A stretch of DNA of 64,000 nt from Cladorhizidae sp. MBARI D1340-BT2 (taxonomy: Eukaryota; Porifera; Demospongiae; Poecilosclerida; Cladorhizidae): NCBI GenBank assembly GCA_028752905.1, contig JAQNBH010000014.1, positions 18,087,250-18,151,249 on the forward strand, in the 5' to 3' direction. Below, in pieces: positions 1-10,755 of the stretch. The notes under the pieces were generated by a model that made no database searches, was not told where the DNA came from, and saw only the letters and a list, made by a program, of their open reading frames with translations. Both the position numbers and the translations under genes were made by a program. Position 1 is the first letter of the stretch; each line of letters starts with the position of its first letter.

Positions 1-344
1 CACCACATCAACGAGCGCTCCAAGTGACATAAACATTACTACAACAATAATATTCAATAAATAAATAAATTAAACGTTATATTATAAATATATATATATA
101 TTTGCACAGCCACAGTTTAGAAGGAAGTAAGCTGGCACAGTTGTGTACTTTTACACCGAGACAGACATTGGCTATGTTGTGTTAGGTAGGTGACTTTGGA
201 CTCCAATCTCACTGGAAACAACCACTATCGCCAAAAACGGCACAGCAGTTGGCAGTGCAGCCCATTTCACACCTAAGCATGCAATTTTCACATTCCCTGA
301 TGATAGCACACAAATAACGCAACATGGCGGTATTACCAACAAAC

Positions 345-560
345 TATGCTAGCTATATTATAGCTATATTATAGCTCACATAGCACAAGAAATTTGCTAG
401 CAAGAGTGCCTCTAGCCCTGCTCTATTAGCTAGCTATGTTAGAGCTCACATAATGCAAGAAGTTTTCCAGTGGGGTTGCCTCTCTCTATTAGCCAGCTAT
501 GTTAGAGCTCACATAATGCAAGCAGTTTGCTAATGAGGCTGCCTCTAGCCCTACTCTATT
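345..560. repeat. Short tandem repeat, about 76-bp unit, three degenerate copies
   Basis: The phrase gttagagctcacataatgca and the following ttgcctct...ctctatta recur at about 76-bp spacing. A shortened version is present in copy B at about 49,855-50,022, so copy number differs between the duplicates. Confidence 0.6.
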
Positions 561-912
561 TTTAAAACAGTTGCTGAAATGGCTGAATCTATCCCAGACT
601 TCACCAGGTTAAAAATTAAAGTTATTTTTTTAAAGTAGCCATAACGATGTCTGGTCTGTATGTTATGTGTGTGTTTAGAAGTCGCTGGATGCAGTACCAG
701 CTTGAAAGCACTCCCACAATGGAGTGGGCCTGGTACCTCTGTTGGAAATACAGGACTGGAGAGTCTGTGATGAATAAGTTCTCCCACCACCCCACCTAAA
801 ACTAATTAGCTACTTTACCCCCCCTCCTCCTTATTCCTTATTCCATACCCATTTGCTTACAGGACATCACCCCAAAGGTAACTTTTAACTTAGCCCCCTA
901 CACTGAACTTAC

Positions 913-1041
913 AGTATTGTTTGACTGTTGTTGCACCACTGCAGGCATGGGGGTATAGCCAGGCGGAGGAATTCTGCTAGGCGGGTATTCAGCAGACGGA
1001 AGAATACTGTAGCCCCTTTTAGATCCAGCATAGGCGTTCAT
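913..1041 (-). CDS. Proline-rich first exon of a dispanin-like gene (partial)
   Basis: An ATG at 1,041 opens a 43-codon exon reading MNAYAGSKRGYS then a proline/tyrosine/glutamine-rich stretch (EYPPSRIPPPGYTPMPAVV). It ends at a good donor (ACT then GTAAGTT) in phase 0. Proline-rich N-termini followed by a separate membrane exon are typical of CD225/dispanin proteins and resemble exon 3 of the neighbouring gene at 16,371-19,658. I could not identify the membrane exon. A hydrophobic reading at about 190-310 (minus, containing LPTAVPFLAIVVV) might be the last exon, but phase and acceptor are unresolved. The copy B counterpart is at 50,368-50,496, with a weaker donor. Confidence 0.45.
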
Positions 1042-2261
1042 TTCTACGGCAGTGAAAAAGTATGCATGACTGAAAATCTAGTTAGCTTCTAGGTTCTATT
1101 ACACTAACCACGATCCATCTTTAATTGTTGAGTGGCCCTGAGCAGCTTTACGCAGTACTACAAATCCGCGCAAAATAAGAGCAAATGACTTCAAACCCCG
1201 AATTAATAGAGGTGGACCGTTGTCGCTAGCAACGCCCACTTATGTTCTACGCCCCGTTTTTTTATTCTTCAAAAACACTGAAGGTATGCGCTCACAAAAT
1301 TTGATTTTGTATATTCATGCAAACTACGGTTCAAGTGTGAAGTAGTGTTAGTGCAGAGCTAACTGCCTCATTGCAAGGCGGTGGTTCACGCATTACTGAA
1401 CGGGCGTGAGCCTAGTGCACGCTTCATAGATCAGTGAGCCTCCTCAAATTTTCACATTCCCAACTGAAACAGGTAGCAGCTCAGTACCTCTGTACTTTCA
1501 ACTAGCGCCTGAGCCCTGCACTATATTCGCGCGCACGCATATTCCCTCCCTTCCCGCCACCGACAGGTAAAGGGTCGGCTACGCCAGTCGAGCTAACTAG
1601 CCTTGGCTTTGTCTAGATCGCCACTAACTATTGCCCTGGGCCTAACAACCCAACAAAGATCTGCATGCCATTAATGAAATCACCATGACCATTGTACTAA
1701 ATGCCGAGATGACAAGGATAGCTAGTTTTGATGAAGTTCGCAATTGCTCATTCAAGGAGATGCCAACTCGATTATTCTCTTTATTTGGGCCCTGCCACAT
1801 CCTTTCACCACTTCTATTATTCTGGTGAATGTGTCATTATTGATATGCATTCAGGAGCTTCCCTACCATGCGGACAAAATTCACAAAGAATATGCACATG
1901 GAACCCCTCAGACCAACATGGCTCCAATGGCAGTCCACAATGAAGAAGCTACCCTTCCTGCCGTAGGTCAGGCACAACCCAGTATAGTGACTGTCCTAAC
2001 CAGCCAATGCATGGGCTTAGCAGAAGCAGAGAAGGAAAGTGTCCATAACACACCATTCACCATGTAGCCTCTTTCCCACTCACTTGTACTATTCTTTTGT
2101 AGCTAGCCTCATTTTAGGAGAGCATCCTCTTGGGGAGGATAACCTCGTTTTGCCTAGGCTCCTACCCAGCCATTCTGTAGAGAAGAGGGGGAATACATTT
2201 AGCGCATGAGACTAGCAGTGTTATCAATGCAACTCTATTGGATTCACTTTATGAACAACTC
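1042..2261. other. Left block of the duplication, no gene recognised
   Basis: This stretch matches copy B at about 50,497-51,269 and 53,221-53,695. It includes a GC-richer segment near 1,500-1,580 that could be a promoter for the minus-strand dispanin-like exon, but I see no definite element. The small ORFs at 1,728-2,067 are conserved between copies only as DNA and show no family resemblance. Confidence 0.5.
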
Positions 2262-5157
2262 CAGTGGCGTAGGAAGGGGGAGGGGCTGGAGCCCCCCCCC
2301 CCCATAATTTCAGGTAATCTAAATTGGTTCTCATTAATGCAAAATGTGGTTAGCTATCTGGTCAATTCAAGACACTTTGTCATTGTAGCTATATATATAT
2401 AGTAGATTCTAGTTAGTCATTCAATCATAAAATATCAATAAAATCTTAATAGCTAGTGTATAATTATACTCAATCTCACTCTCATTAGAACTATTCTAGC
2501 GATCAAAATCAACAAGGAATGATATCAGGAGAGTGCATGAGGTGAGTTCATATGAACCACAATCATTAATGAGATCAACCACTACCACAACCCATCTAGT
2601 GTGATAATTAGCTATGTACTACTTTACCCTATCAGGCATGCCACTCAATTTGGAACCCATCTTGAAAGCAAGCTAGCTAAGATTTCAACTTTCTTTGCTT
2701 CAAAAAGCAAGCTGGCTCTACTGGTGGTAAGTAGTCTACCTAGTAGTTAACTAGCTAACCACAGAATACTCTTGAATATAGATCCTTCTGATCCTCACCA
2801 ATCTCCGTCATCAAGCACAAGAAGTTCCCATAATGACAGTGATCAAGAATGTGCTCACTCATCTGTGTTAGATACATGCTCTCAGTGTGAGTGTCCTTGC
2901 TGTACAGGGAAAGGCCCACCCAGTCAACCAGTTGATGCTGAGGAATCGTCTAGGCATGTTTATTCGCATCACAGCCAGCAGTTGAACAAGAAGAAAACCT
3001 ATAGTTGATCTCTACAAACAAGTTGGTATAAAAGGTACCCGTGGATTACAGTGTGTACCACAAGTTACAAAATATTTTGTCACACGTGTCGATTAGCAAA
3101 ATATAATGGTCTCATTATTTTTTCAAAACGCCAACTGAGTTGCTTTATTGAAGAGGGATTTTGTAATTGGAAGAAGGCAATAGCAAAGATGGATGAGCAT
3201 GAAATAAGTGGAATGCACCGAGAAGCTGTAATGAAGTTAGCTGCACAGTCATGTTGTACTGCTTAGTGCTCAGATTTCATCTGACAAAAGCAGCATCAAT
3301 TGATGTTATTGAAACTACTTTCAAGTATTTGTTTTTTGGCTCGTCAAGGTTTGCCGCTACGTGGGCATCATGAAGATGTTGTCAATGGAGGGTAACTTAT
3401 ATAAACTCCTTTTGCTGAGAGCAGAGGACTGTCCGGAATTAAAGGCCTGGGTGTACCAGAAGGAATATATATATCTCCTGAAATAGTCAATGAAATAATT
3501 GCTATTATGGGAAACACAGTACTTCGTAAGATTTTAACACTTATTAGAACCAGCAAAATCTTCTCCATTATTGCATATGAAGCAACTGAGATGTTCGATG
3601 GACAGATGATGACTATCAGATCTATGAAGAACCCTGGTTCAATTGCCAGACACCAAGGCCTGCACAATATTTAGTGTTATTAAAGATCTTTTAATTAGGT
3701 GCTCTCTTCCTCTGTCACAATGTAGAGGTCAAGCTTTTGACGGTGCAGCAAATATGAGTGGTGTGAGGAATGGAGTGCAAGCTTTGATAAAAAAGGAAGA
3801 GAATCGTGCATTGTATATACATTGTTTAGCACATATATAGCCTGGATTTATGTGTACAGTGTGTTGCAATACGATGTGAGCTAATTCGAGATGTCATGGA
3901 TTTCACCTATGCATTACTGCAACTCATTAAGTTTTCATCCAAGCGACTCACTCTTTTTGACAGCATCAGAAAGCAAGTAGCCCTAGGGAGTGAAGTATCT
4001 CCTTTATTGAGAGATCTGTGTCCAACCAGATGGACTCTCAGAAACCGTTCAATTGATAGCATTCTACAGAATTATAGCAACCTCACTGCCACACTGGAAG
4101 AAGTTGCAAAGGGAAGTGATGAATATGCTGCAAAGGGCAATGGATTGCTTCATCATATGGAAACGTTTCATATCTTCTTCGGATTAAAGTTGGCACATTT
4201 GATATTTGAACAATTCAGTACCAATCTCCAAGCAAAAGATACAACTCTACAAGAAGCCACACAAGGAGCAGATCTTCTTGTTGCTCATTATCGGTCACTG
4301 CGTACTGAGTCCAGATTTAACCTATTTTATGATGATGTTCTTGAGAAATCTTCTGGACTCACAGATGAGCCCTCTCTGCCTAGGTATCGAAAAAGGCCAA
4401 AACGGCTGGATGATGGTGAAGAGCCATATCGCTATATATCATGAACCCAAGGAGAAGTACAGACATAGCTATATATTTTTTATGCATTAGAGCTTGTACA
4501 AGAGGAAGTGGAGAGAAGATTTGATCAAGCTGATTTTCAAATGATTAGATCAAGCTGATTTTCAAATGATTCAGAAGCTAGAGTCTCTATTGCTTGATGT
4601 AGCTAATGGAAAGACTTTACAGGCAGACGAGTCTCTATTGCAGTATCTCGAAAAAGATATTTGCAGAGATCGATTCATTTCCCAGTTGCCAATGATAGCT
4701 GACATGGTAAAGAATGCATTTCTACATGCTCCAAATGTTGTTGGTAAAAAGTGTAAGGTCAATTAAGGTCAATTGCTGCAGGCATGAATCAGAGGTGAAT
4801 CAGAGTAACATATATAAGATAATGCTTAGCGAAGTTGACATTGTTCTGAAAATATACTTCACGTTTCCAGTAACAACTGCAACGGCTGAGTGATCCTTTT
4901 CCTCATTACGTAGGCTCAAAACTTATCTACGAAGCATCATGAGATTTAGGTTGAACAATCTATTCATGTTGTATGTTCACCAGGACAAAACTGATGAATT
5001 GGACCTATCCTTTATGGCTAAAGAAGAATTTGTATGCGTTAACCAACGTAGATGTAACTATTTTGGAAAACATTAATAAGATTTTTGGTGTGTATTCATA
5101 TACAGGAAAATTTGGTGCCCCCCCCCCCCCAATGTAAAACATCTTCCTACGCTCCTG
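2262..5157 (+). mobile_element. hAT-superfamily DNA transposon (degenerate)
   Basis: Copy A is interrupted here relative to copy B. The left end starts cagtggcgtaggaag and the right end, read on the minus strand, starts caggagcgtaggaag, giving terminal inverted repeats of about 15 bp with two mismatches. Each is followed within 50 bp by a run of C or G. The flanks share aactc (2,257-2,261 and 5,158-5,162); an 8-bp hAT-type target duplication is not visible. The interior encodes a broken TTF-zinc-finger / DUF4371-type transposase on the plus strand. Confidence 0.8.
3010..5075 (+). pseudogene. DUF4371/ZMYM-type hAT transposase pseudogene
   Basis: Fragments in order match the hAT family that carries an N-terminal TTF-type zinc finger. 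They are: a WYKRYPW...FCHTCR finger (about 3,015-3,266); a weak first catalytic region (about 3,370-3,660); CRGQAFDGAANMSG followed by HCLAH (3,720-3,838); a long middle segment with CPTRWTLRN (3,896-4,444); and the C-terminal dimerisation signature SSLRRLKTYLRS...RLNNLFMLYVH (about 4,880-5,000). Frames change several times, and an in-frame TGA splits the C-terminal motif near 4,890, so it cannot make a full transposase. The first catalytic segment lacks a recognisable D-E-T-D motif. Confidence 0.8.
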
Positions 5158-6119
5158 AACTCGCTTTGTCAAAAAAAGGGTTGGAAGAAGGAGCCAATGA
5201 TGTAGACAACGAACATTCAGATTATTCCCCACGAGTATATATATTGTTTTATCATTTATTATACTTTCAAAATCCCTACAGGTAAGGGTCTGGCTAATGA
5301 GAAATGCATGTAACAATACTCTAGCAACATAGTGATAACATGTCAGGGAAAACACCACCACTCCCTGATAATCTGACACATGCACAGTCAGCCAGCCATA
5401 ACCGCAACCACACACAGGAAGCCGCAAAACCACAGCCCTGAATGGGAGAAGACAATGACCACTATAATTATTGATTCAAAATGCAGGATTCAAAATGCAG
5501 GGGAGGAGGAAGCTCGGATAAGGCAATTGAAGCCATGCCCACTGAAACCACGCCCACTAGACGGTGTACCAAGGAAACGTGTGTTACAGGAAATGGAAAT
5601 ATGAATTGCTATCATATTCATTACATTGTTTTATTGTTTTGCAGTGTCAGGCATCTCTCTCCTAGTATAAGCCCCGACTAGACCCTGACCCCCAAGAGGA
5701 CATATGAGATAGGGTGAACTATCTGAGAACCACAACTATATTATAGTCTAAACAAAGTCATCATGATCAAAATTTAATTAATGAACACAGTGATTCTTCA
5801 TGTTGACTATAGCCGATTCTGATTGGCCAGGAAATAGTGTTTGATGCATTACTATTACCATTATATACTATTACCATTATATCATTATGGACTGACTAGC
5901 TATGTACCAAGCAGTAGCCTATTCAAAGGAGCTGGAATTACTTACAAGTGTCCGAATTATGTTATCCTATTTCTAAGAGATAGCAAGATTCGGAGGAGCT
6001 TATAGCTTAGTAATCCACTACATGCAGGTAATAAATAATGACAAAATTGTTTTTGTTTGACTACATGTGATAATTATTTATGCTAATGTAAACAAAAATT
6101 ATTGAAAAGTACCAAATAT

Positions 6120-8200
6120 TTTAAGTCTATGTTCAGACACCAACAAGCTAGCTAAGTCTAGCTTATCAATAATATCCTTATGAGCATGCAAAACCATGAA
6201 GTTGTTTAGCCTCTCTTGACCCATGGTGTTTCTTAGGTAGGTCTTCACAAGACGGAGAGCACTGAAGGACCTCTCGGATGTGGATTTGAGGCTGGCATAA
6301 TGAGGACAAGTTTAAGCACAACACAGACCTGAGACAGAAGACCTCGCTGAGCATCTGTAAATGAACAAAAAAAACTTCTTGATGGATGTGAATTCTCTTC
6401 AGGGAAAAATTAATGCTTGAATTCTGTTCCAAAGGTTAGCAACTGAGCTTGCAGAGTTTCTGGCTGCAAATCATCTTCATAAAATGAAGTGACAAAGACA
6501 AATTCAGCTGTGAAATCCAAGTTTTCAGATGCTTTCTGTTCAAGATTTCTGTATACTTCATAGCCAGGTTGCTGGAATCTATCCTGTATTCAGCTCACTG
6601 CTAGATCGATAGCTTCAAAATAGTGCTGTCTATAGATATCTTTAGGAGACTGATAAAAATAAGCTTCAGCTGTCCCAGATTCATACCTTCTAGGAATCCT
6701 ACGTTGACATGGCAACTGGGGTTCAATATCAAGTGGCTCTGCAATGCTTGTCACCTTTGACCAAAACAAATCGTAAGATTCATCAATTCGTAATGTCTGA
6801 AGAGTACGAACTACCATGGTTCCAATATGTTGTCCTTCAGCTGCAGATAAACTTTCTCTTGTAAAGATCTACTGAGGTTATCGGTGTGACGCAGCACCAT
6901 TTCTCCCAACATTGTCCAAAAAAGAAAATCAAACGTCTTCATTTGTGCACTTACTCCATGGACTTACTCCATGGATCCTGGCCTTGCTCTCTGTATCCTT
7001 GGCTACTTCAAATGCTTTTCCCCAAGTGTTTAATAGAGCTGAATAATTGTTGAGGATGCTAAATTGAGAGTCCGCTCGGACTGTCCATCGGGTTGGACAT
7101 AGGAGTCGAATGCTTGAAGGGTGGCTATCAGTCCTTAAATCACTCTCTGCTTTCAGCTCACGGAATATGCCATCTCGACGTGGTGAGCCCTTAATCAGCT
7201 TAGTGATTTCATGTGTCATTTCCATGGAGGATTTCATTACCTTTGACTGCTTCACATAGTCATTAGCAGCCAAATTTAAGGAGTGACAGTAGCAGTGAGG
7301 TTCTTCATCCTGGACCCACTTCGCCACACCACTTCTAGAGCCAACCATAGTGCTACAGCCATCATAGCACTGTCCACGAATAGATAAATTTAGTCTGGTC
7401 AAGGTATCTTTAATGACGTAGAAGAGGGTAGCTGAATCAAATGGAACAGCATAGAGCCCAATGAACTCTTCATCAACTTCAAAATCATCACCAATGTGAC
7501 GAAATACTATAGATACTTGTTCCTGGTTGGTCACATCTGTTGTCTCGTCAATCATTACAGTTAGAAACGGTGACTTGTGTAGCCATTTGGTGATTTCTCT
7601 AATAACTGAACAGCCATCATCTTGATCACAATGAATTATGAATTTCATGTGAAGTATATTTGTTACTCTTTCTCTTTAACCAATCAAGAATCTCACCATC
7701 TTCTTCTCCGTGATGCTTCAAAAGCTGGATGAGATTGCTCTCACCATCATCATCATCATCATGCCCCAAAGAGGTAAGCCCTTGTCTAGTCAAGAATTTG
7801 ATGCAGGACAGAATTTTCAGCAGCATCTTCCTATATATTTCTCTCCAATTCAATAGCATTCTGCCTTGAGACCAGTGGCAGGCAAAGTAATAATTGCTTC
7901 CAAGTGACACTTGCTCTTCTCATGCCAATTGAACACAGTAGTGGAATCCTTCCAACTATGGAAACCTTTGGAAACCTAAGGAATAATATGTGATTAATGT
8001 GCAACATTGCTAGCTAGCTTGCCATAATAGAGCTGTAGTTCCAAACATGTAATTATATTTACTGAACTTACAAAAGCAGGATCTGCCATAGTGCTGGTTT
8101 TATTCTTCTTCTCCAAGAACACCCTCATACATATCTGGCAGAAAACTGTGTCCTCATGTCCTCAGCCTCTCTGTAATGGAGAAAGGGCCACCTCGAGAAC
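6120..8200 (-). pseudogene. hAT (DUF4371-type) transposase pseudogene
   Basis: The best segment (6,929-7,648) contains VMIDETTDVTNQEQVS with the first catalytic Asp, then RGQCYDGCSTMVGSRSG and CHSLNLAAND, then LCPTRWTVRAD; these are family signatures in the right order. Downstream on the minus strand is a linker (6,590-6,817), then the C-terminal dimerisation motif RSFSALRLVKTYLRNTMGQE near 6,180-6,300. Upstream fragments to about 8,200 probably hold the zinc-finger end. Frames are broken between segments. This copy is a different family from the one at 2,262-5,157, and no terminal repeats were found for it. Confidence 0.75.
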
Positions 8201-8682
8201 CAAGAGTGCTGGAAAGACCGTTTAACAACTGACTTTTTGCCAAACTATCGCTTGGGAAATTTGAAATTCGGCACAGGTTGGTTTGGATTCTCCCCAGCAA
8301 TATCAGCTGTACTGGAGGTACTGGCTATTGCGGATCATGTAAAGAGTAAGACTCCGGAAATCGAAAAATCAGTGCGCGTCAATTAATTTTCGCGGTATAT
8401 TTTTTTAAACCACTTTCTCCGCTTATCTTAAACGCGTGCGCTATGTACAGAGCGAGATGGCGGGAAGTCATTGGATAGGAGCAAATCTCTTTTGGCAAGT
8501 ACTTGTGGAATGTAAGGGAGAAAATATCTAAAAAGTAATAATAATAGGATGATTATTGATAATAATATTATGATGAACATGTTTGGTGTTGTTACTTGGT
8601 GTACAGTTGCAATGTAACTATGGTTAGATCCAGCCTGAAAGATGGGTTTGCCCTGTGTGTTAAACCGTAAAGTCGATTCGTC

Positions 8683-8871
8683 ATGGTTTGTATGTCTATG
8701 TCAATATTTTTAGATTTATTGAAGGGAGCTTCTTCATGCTTAGTCTGCAAATTTGGCTCCTTTTGTAGAGAGTACGCTGCTGCAAGTGAAGAAGGTGCAG
8801 TCGACCAACTGCAATTAATGTGTACCAGTGTTGGCAGGAAGTTTGCTCAACAGCCCTTAGCTGTCCAATAA
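8683..8871 (+). other. Short ORF inside the Merlin left half, unrecognised
   Basis: A 62-codon reading lies between the left inverted repeat and the gypsy insertion, in the orientation expected for the N-terminus of the Merlin transposase. It has a few cysteines (SSCLVC) but no clear zinc-ribbon. It may be part of the decayed transposase or meaningless. Confidence 0.2.
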
Positions 8872-8951
8872 TCTTAGGTGGGCCTGGAGTCATCATGAGT
8901 CCCAATTCAGTGTGTTGTCACATAAACAGAACAGTACATTCTTGTGGCCAT

Positions 8952-9313
8952 TGTTGAGGATTCTTATCCCCGATACGCACTTACTCTCAGAGTAGAATAT
9001 GATAAAGTATTATTAACAGTAGAGCAGAGGTAGAGTTGCACAATCACGGACTGATCTGCTGGGTTCCATAGGCTGGCTCCCTTAAATAGGCTGACAGCCA
9101 AGAACCCAGCCAAGACCTTATATGGTAATATGCATAACTAAGTAGCGGGCTGGTCCTGATCACAAGACTGTACATATCATGAGAAAGGAATGTGTGCGTG
9201 GTGTGTGGGTTGCATGCTCTAATATATGCACTGTCACATCATTTATGGTTTATATATATATGTTTAGTGTTCAACATTGTTGGGGGTTCCTTGAGCTTCA
9301 GGGATCCCCAACA
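8952..9313 (-). repeat. 3' LTR of gypsy element 1
   Basis: This 362-bp copy differs from the 354-bp copy at 14,239-14,592 by an 8-bp insertion (ggtaatat) near 9,124. The last codons of the pol ORF and its TGA stop (9,298-9,300) lie inside it. A purine tract (complement of ctcctcccctccctctc, 9,314-9,330) abuts it as the plus-strand primer. Confidence 0.95.
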
Positions 9314-10755
9314 CTCCTCCCCTCCCTCTCTGCAGCGAAGCTGGGAGATGGGGTGTGGACGACATCCACTTCCCAGGCCTGCCTCGACAGTCCATCAGCA
9401 TTTCCGTTGTCGGCACCTGGTCGGTGGATGACGGCAAAGTTGAACGGTTGAAGACGGAGTGACCACCTCGTCAGTCGGCCTCCGATATCTCTCATGTTGT
9501 GAAGATACCGGAGGCAGCTGTGATCTGTCACAACCGTAAATCTGACTCCTGTCAAGTAAATGGCGAAATGATGGATGCCGTCGACTATGGCGAGGCACTC
9601 GCGTTCTACGGCTGCATAATATCTTTCGCGTTGGCATAGTTTCCTTGAGTAAAAGGCGACTGGTTTGTCACCGTTTTCCACAGACTTCTGGCTTAGGACT
9701 GCCCCAATGCCAACGTTGGAGGCGTCTGTCTGCAGGGTGAAGGGTAGCGAGTAGTTCGGTCCTTGCAGTACAGGTTCCGACACCAGGGCATCCTTCAAGG
9801 CCCGAAATGAAGTTTCATGGATATCCTCCCACTTCACCTTGTCAGGGAGTTCCTTTTTGGTTAGATCAGTGAGTGGGGTGGACAAGGTGGCATAATGGGG
9901 AACAAACCGTCTATAGTACCCAGATAATCCGAGAAAGGCTCGGACATCTTTTTTGGTCTTGGGCCGTAGGAAGTCCTTCACAGCAGCGATCTTCCTGTCA
10001 TCTGGCTTGACCTGGCCACGTCCAACATGGTGTCCTAGGTAGGCGCACTCAGCCATTCCGAGCTGGCACTTGGAGGCCTTCAGAGTAAGCCCAGCGTCTC
10101 TGAGCCGGGTAAAGGTGGTAGTGAGGTGGTTGATGTGTTCAGGCCATGACGCACTGAAGACTACAACATCATCCATATAAGCGCAAGCATACATGGAAAT
10201 ATCACCAAATAATCTGTTCATGAGCCTCTGGAATGTGGCAGGTGCCCCAACCAGGCCAAAGGGCATCACCGTGAACTCGTACTTGCCGAAGGGTGTGGTG
10301 AAGGCTGTTTTCATTCGTGATCCCTCGGCTACGGGCACCTGCCAGTAGCCCCTTGTTAGGTCAATCGTCGAGATGAACTGGGCTCCTGCCAGTCCATCCA
10401 GAAGATCTTCCACCCTGGGCATCGGGAAGGGGTCAGGACGGGTCACTGCATTGAGTTTACGATAGTCTACGCAGAAGCGCAGTGACCCATCCTTCTTAGG
10501 TACCAGCACAATTGGTAATGCCCAAGGGCTTGTGCTCTCTGTTATCAGTCCTTCCCGCAGCAGAGTAGCTATCTCCTCTTTCACCAGTTTCTGTCTGGCC
10601 TGTGGGATACGGTAAGGAGGTGAACTACAAGGTGGTGACTCACCGGTATCAATGTGGATTTCAGCCAGGGTGGTTAGTCCTGGATGATCTCTGAAAATCT
10701 GTTGATTGCCTGCGACAAGGTCAGCGAGCTCCCTGTTCTGGTCATCCTGGAGCTC
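9298..10755 (-). CDS. pol: Reverse transcriptase-RNase H of gypsy element 1
   Basis: The frame is open from within the end of the upstream ORF to a TGA in the 3' LTR. Pre-RT motifs HIDTG and PPYRIP lead to the palm: VLVPKKDGSLRFCVDYRKLN, STIDLTRGYWQVPV, TAFTTPFGKYEF and the catalytic AYMDDVVVFS. RNase H follows with LQTDASNVGIG, ERECLAIVDG, VVTDHSCLRYL and NGNADGLSRQ, so all key acidic residues are present. No ATG is placed to start it. It is in the +1 frame relative to the gag-protease-integrase ORF and overlaps it, so translation by programmed frameshifting is likely. Having RT last, after integrase, is the Gmr1-type arrangement. Confidence 0.93.
   Translation of the reverse strand, partial: ELQDDQNRELADLVAGNQQIFRDHPGLTTLAEIHIDTGESPPCSSPPYRIPQARQKLVKEEIATLLREGLITESTSPWALPIVLVPKKDGSLRFCVDYRKLNAVTRPDPFPMPRVEDLLDGLAGAQFISTIDLTRGYWQVPVAEGSRMKTAFTTPFGKYEFTVMPFGLVGAPATFQRLMNRLFGDISMYACAYMDDVVVFSASWPEHINHLTTTFTRLRDAGLTLKASKCQLGMAECAYLGHHVGRGQVKPDDRKIAAVKDFLRPKTKKDVRAFLGLSGYYRRFVPHYATLSTPLTDLTKKELPDKVKWEDIHETSFRALKDALVSEPVLQGPNYSLPFTLQTDASNVGIGAVLSQKSVENGDKPVAFYSRKLCQRERYYAAVERECLAIVDGIHHFAIYLTGVRFTVVTDHSCLRYLHNMRDIGGRLTRWSLRLQPFNFAVIHRPGADNGNADGLSRQAWEVDVVHTPSPSFAAEREGRSVGDP

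Noticed and set aside
190..310. Hydrophobic minus-strand reading as the last exon of the left dispanin-like gene
   Set aside because: The helix-like stretch LPTAVPFLAIVVV is suggestive, but the acceptor phase does not fit the first exon and copy B has an 11-bp insertion in it. Not called as a feature of its own.
1728..2067. Two overlapping plus-strand ORFs (71 and 107 codons)
   Set aside because: They overlap in different frames, show no family resemblance, and copy B has frame-changing indels in the same region.
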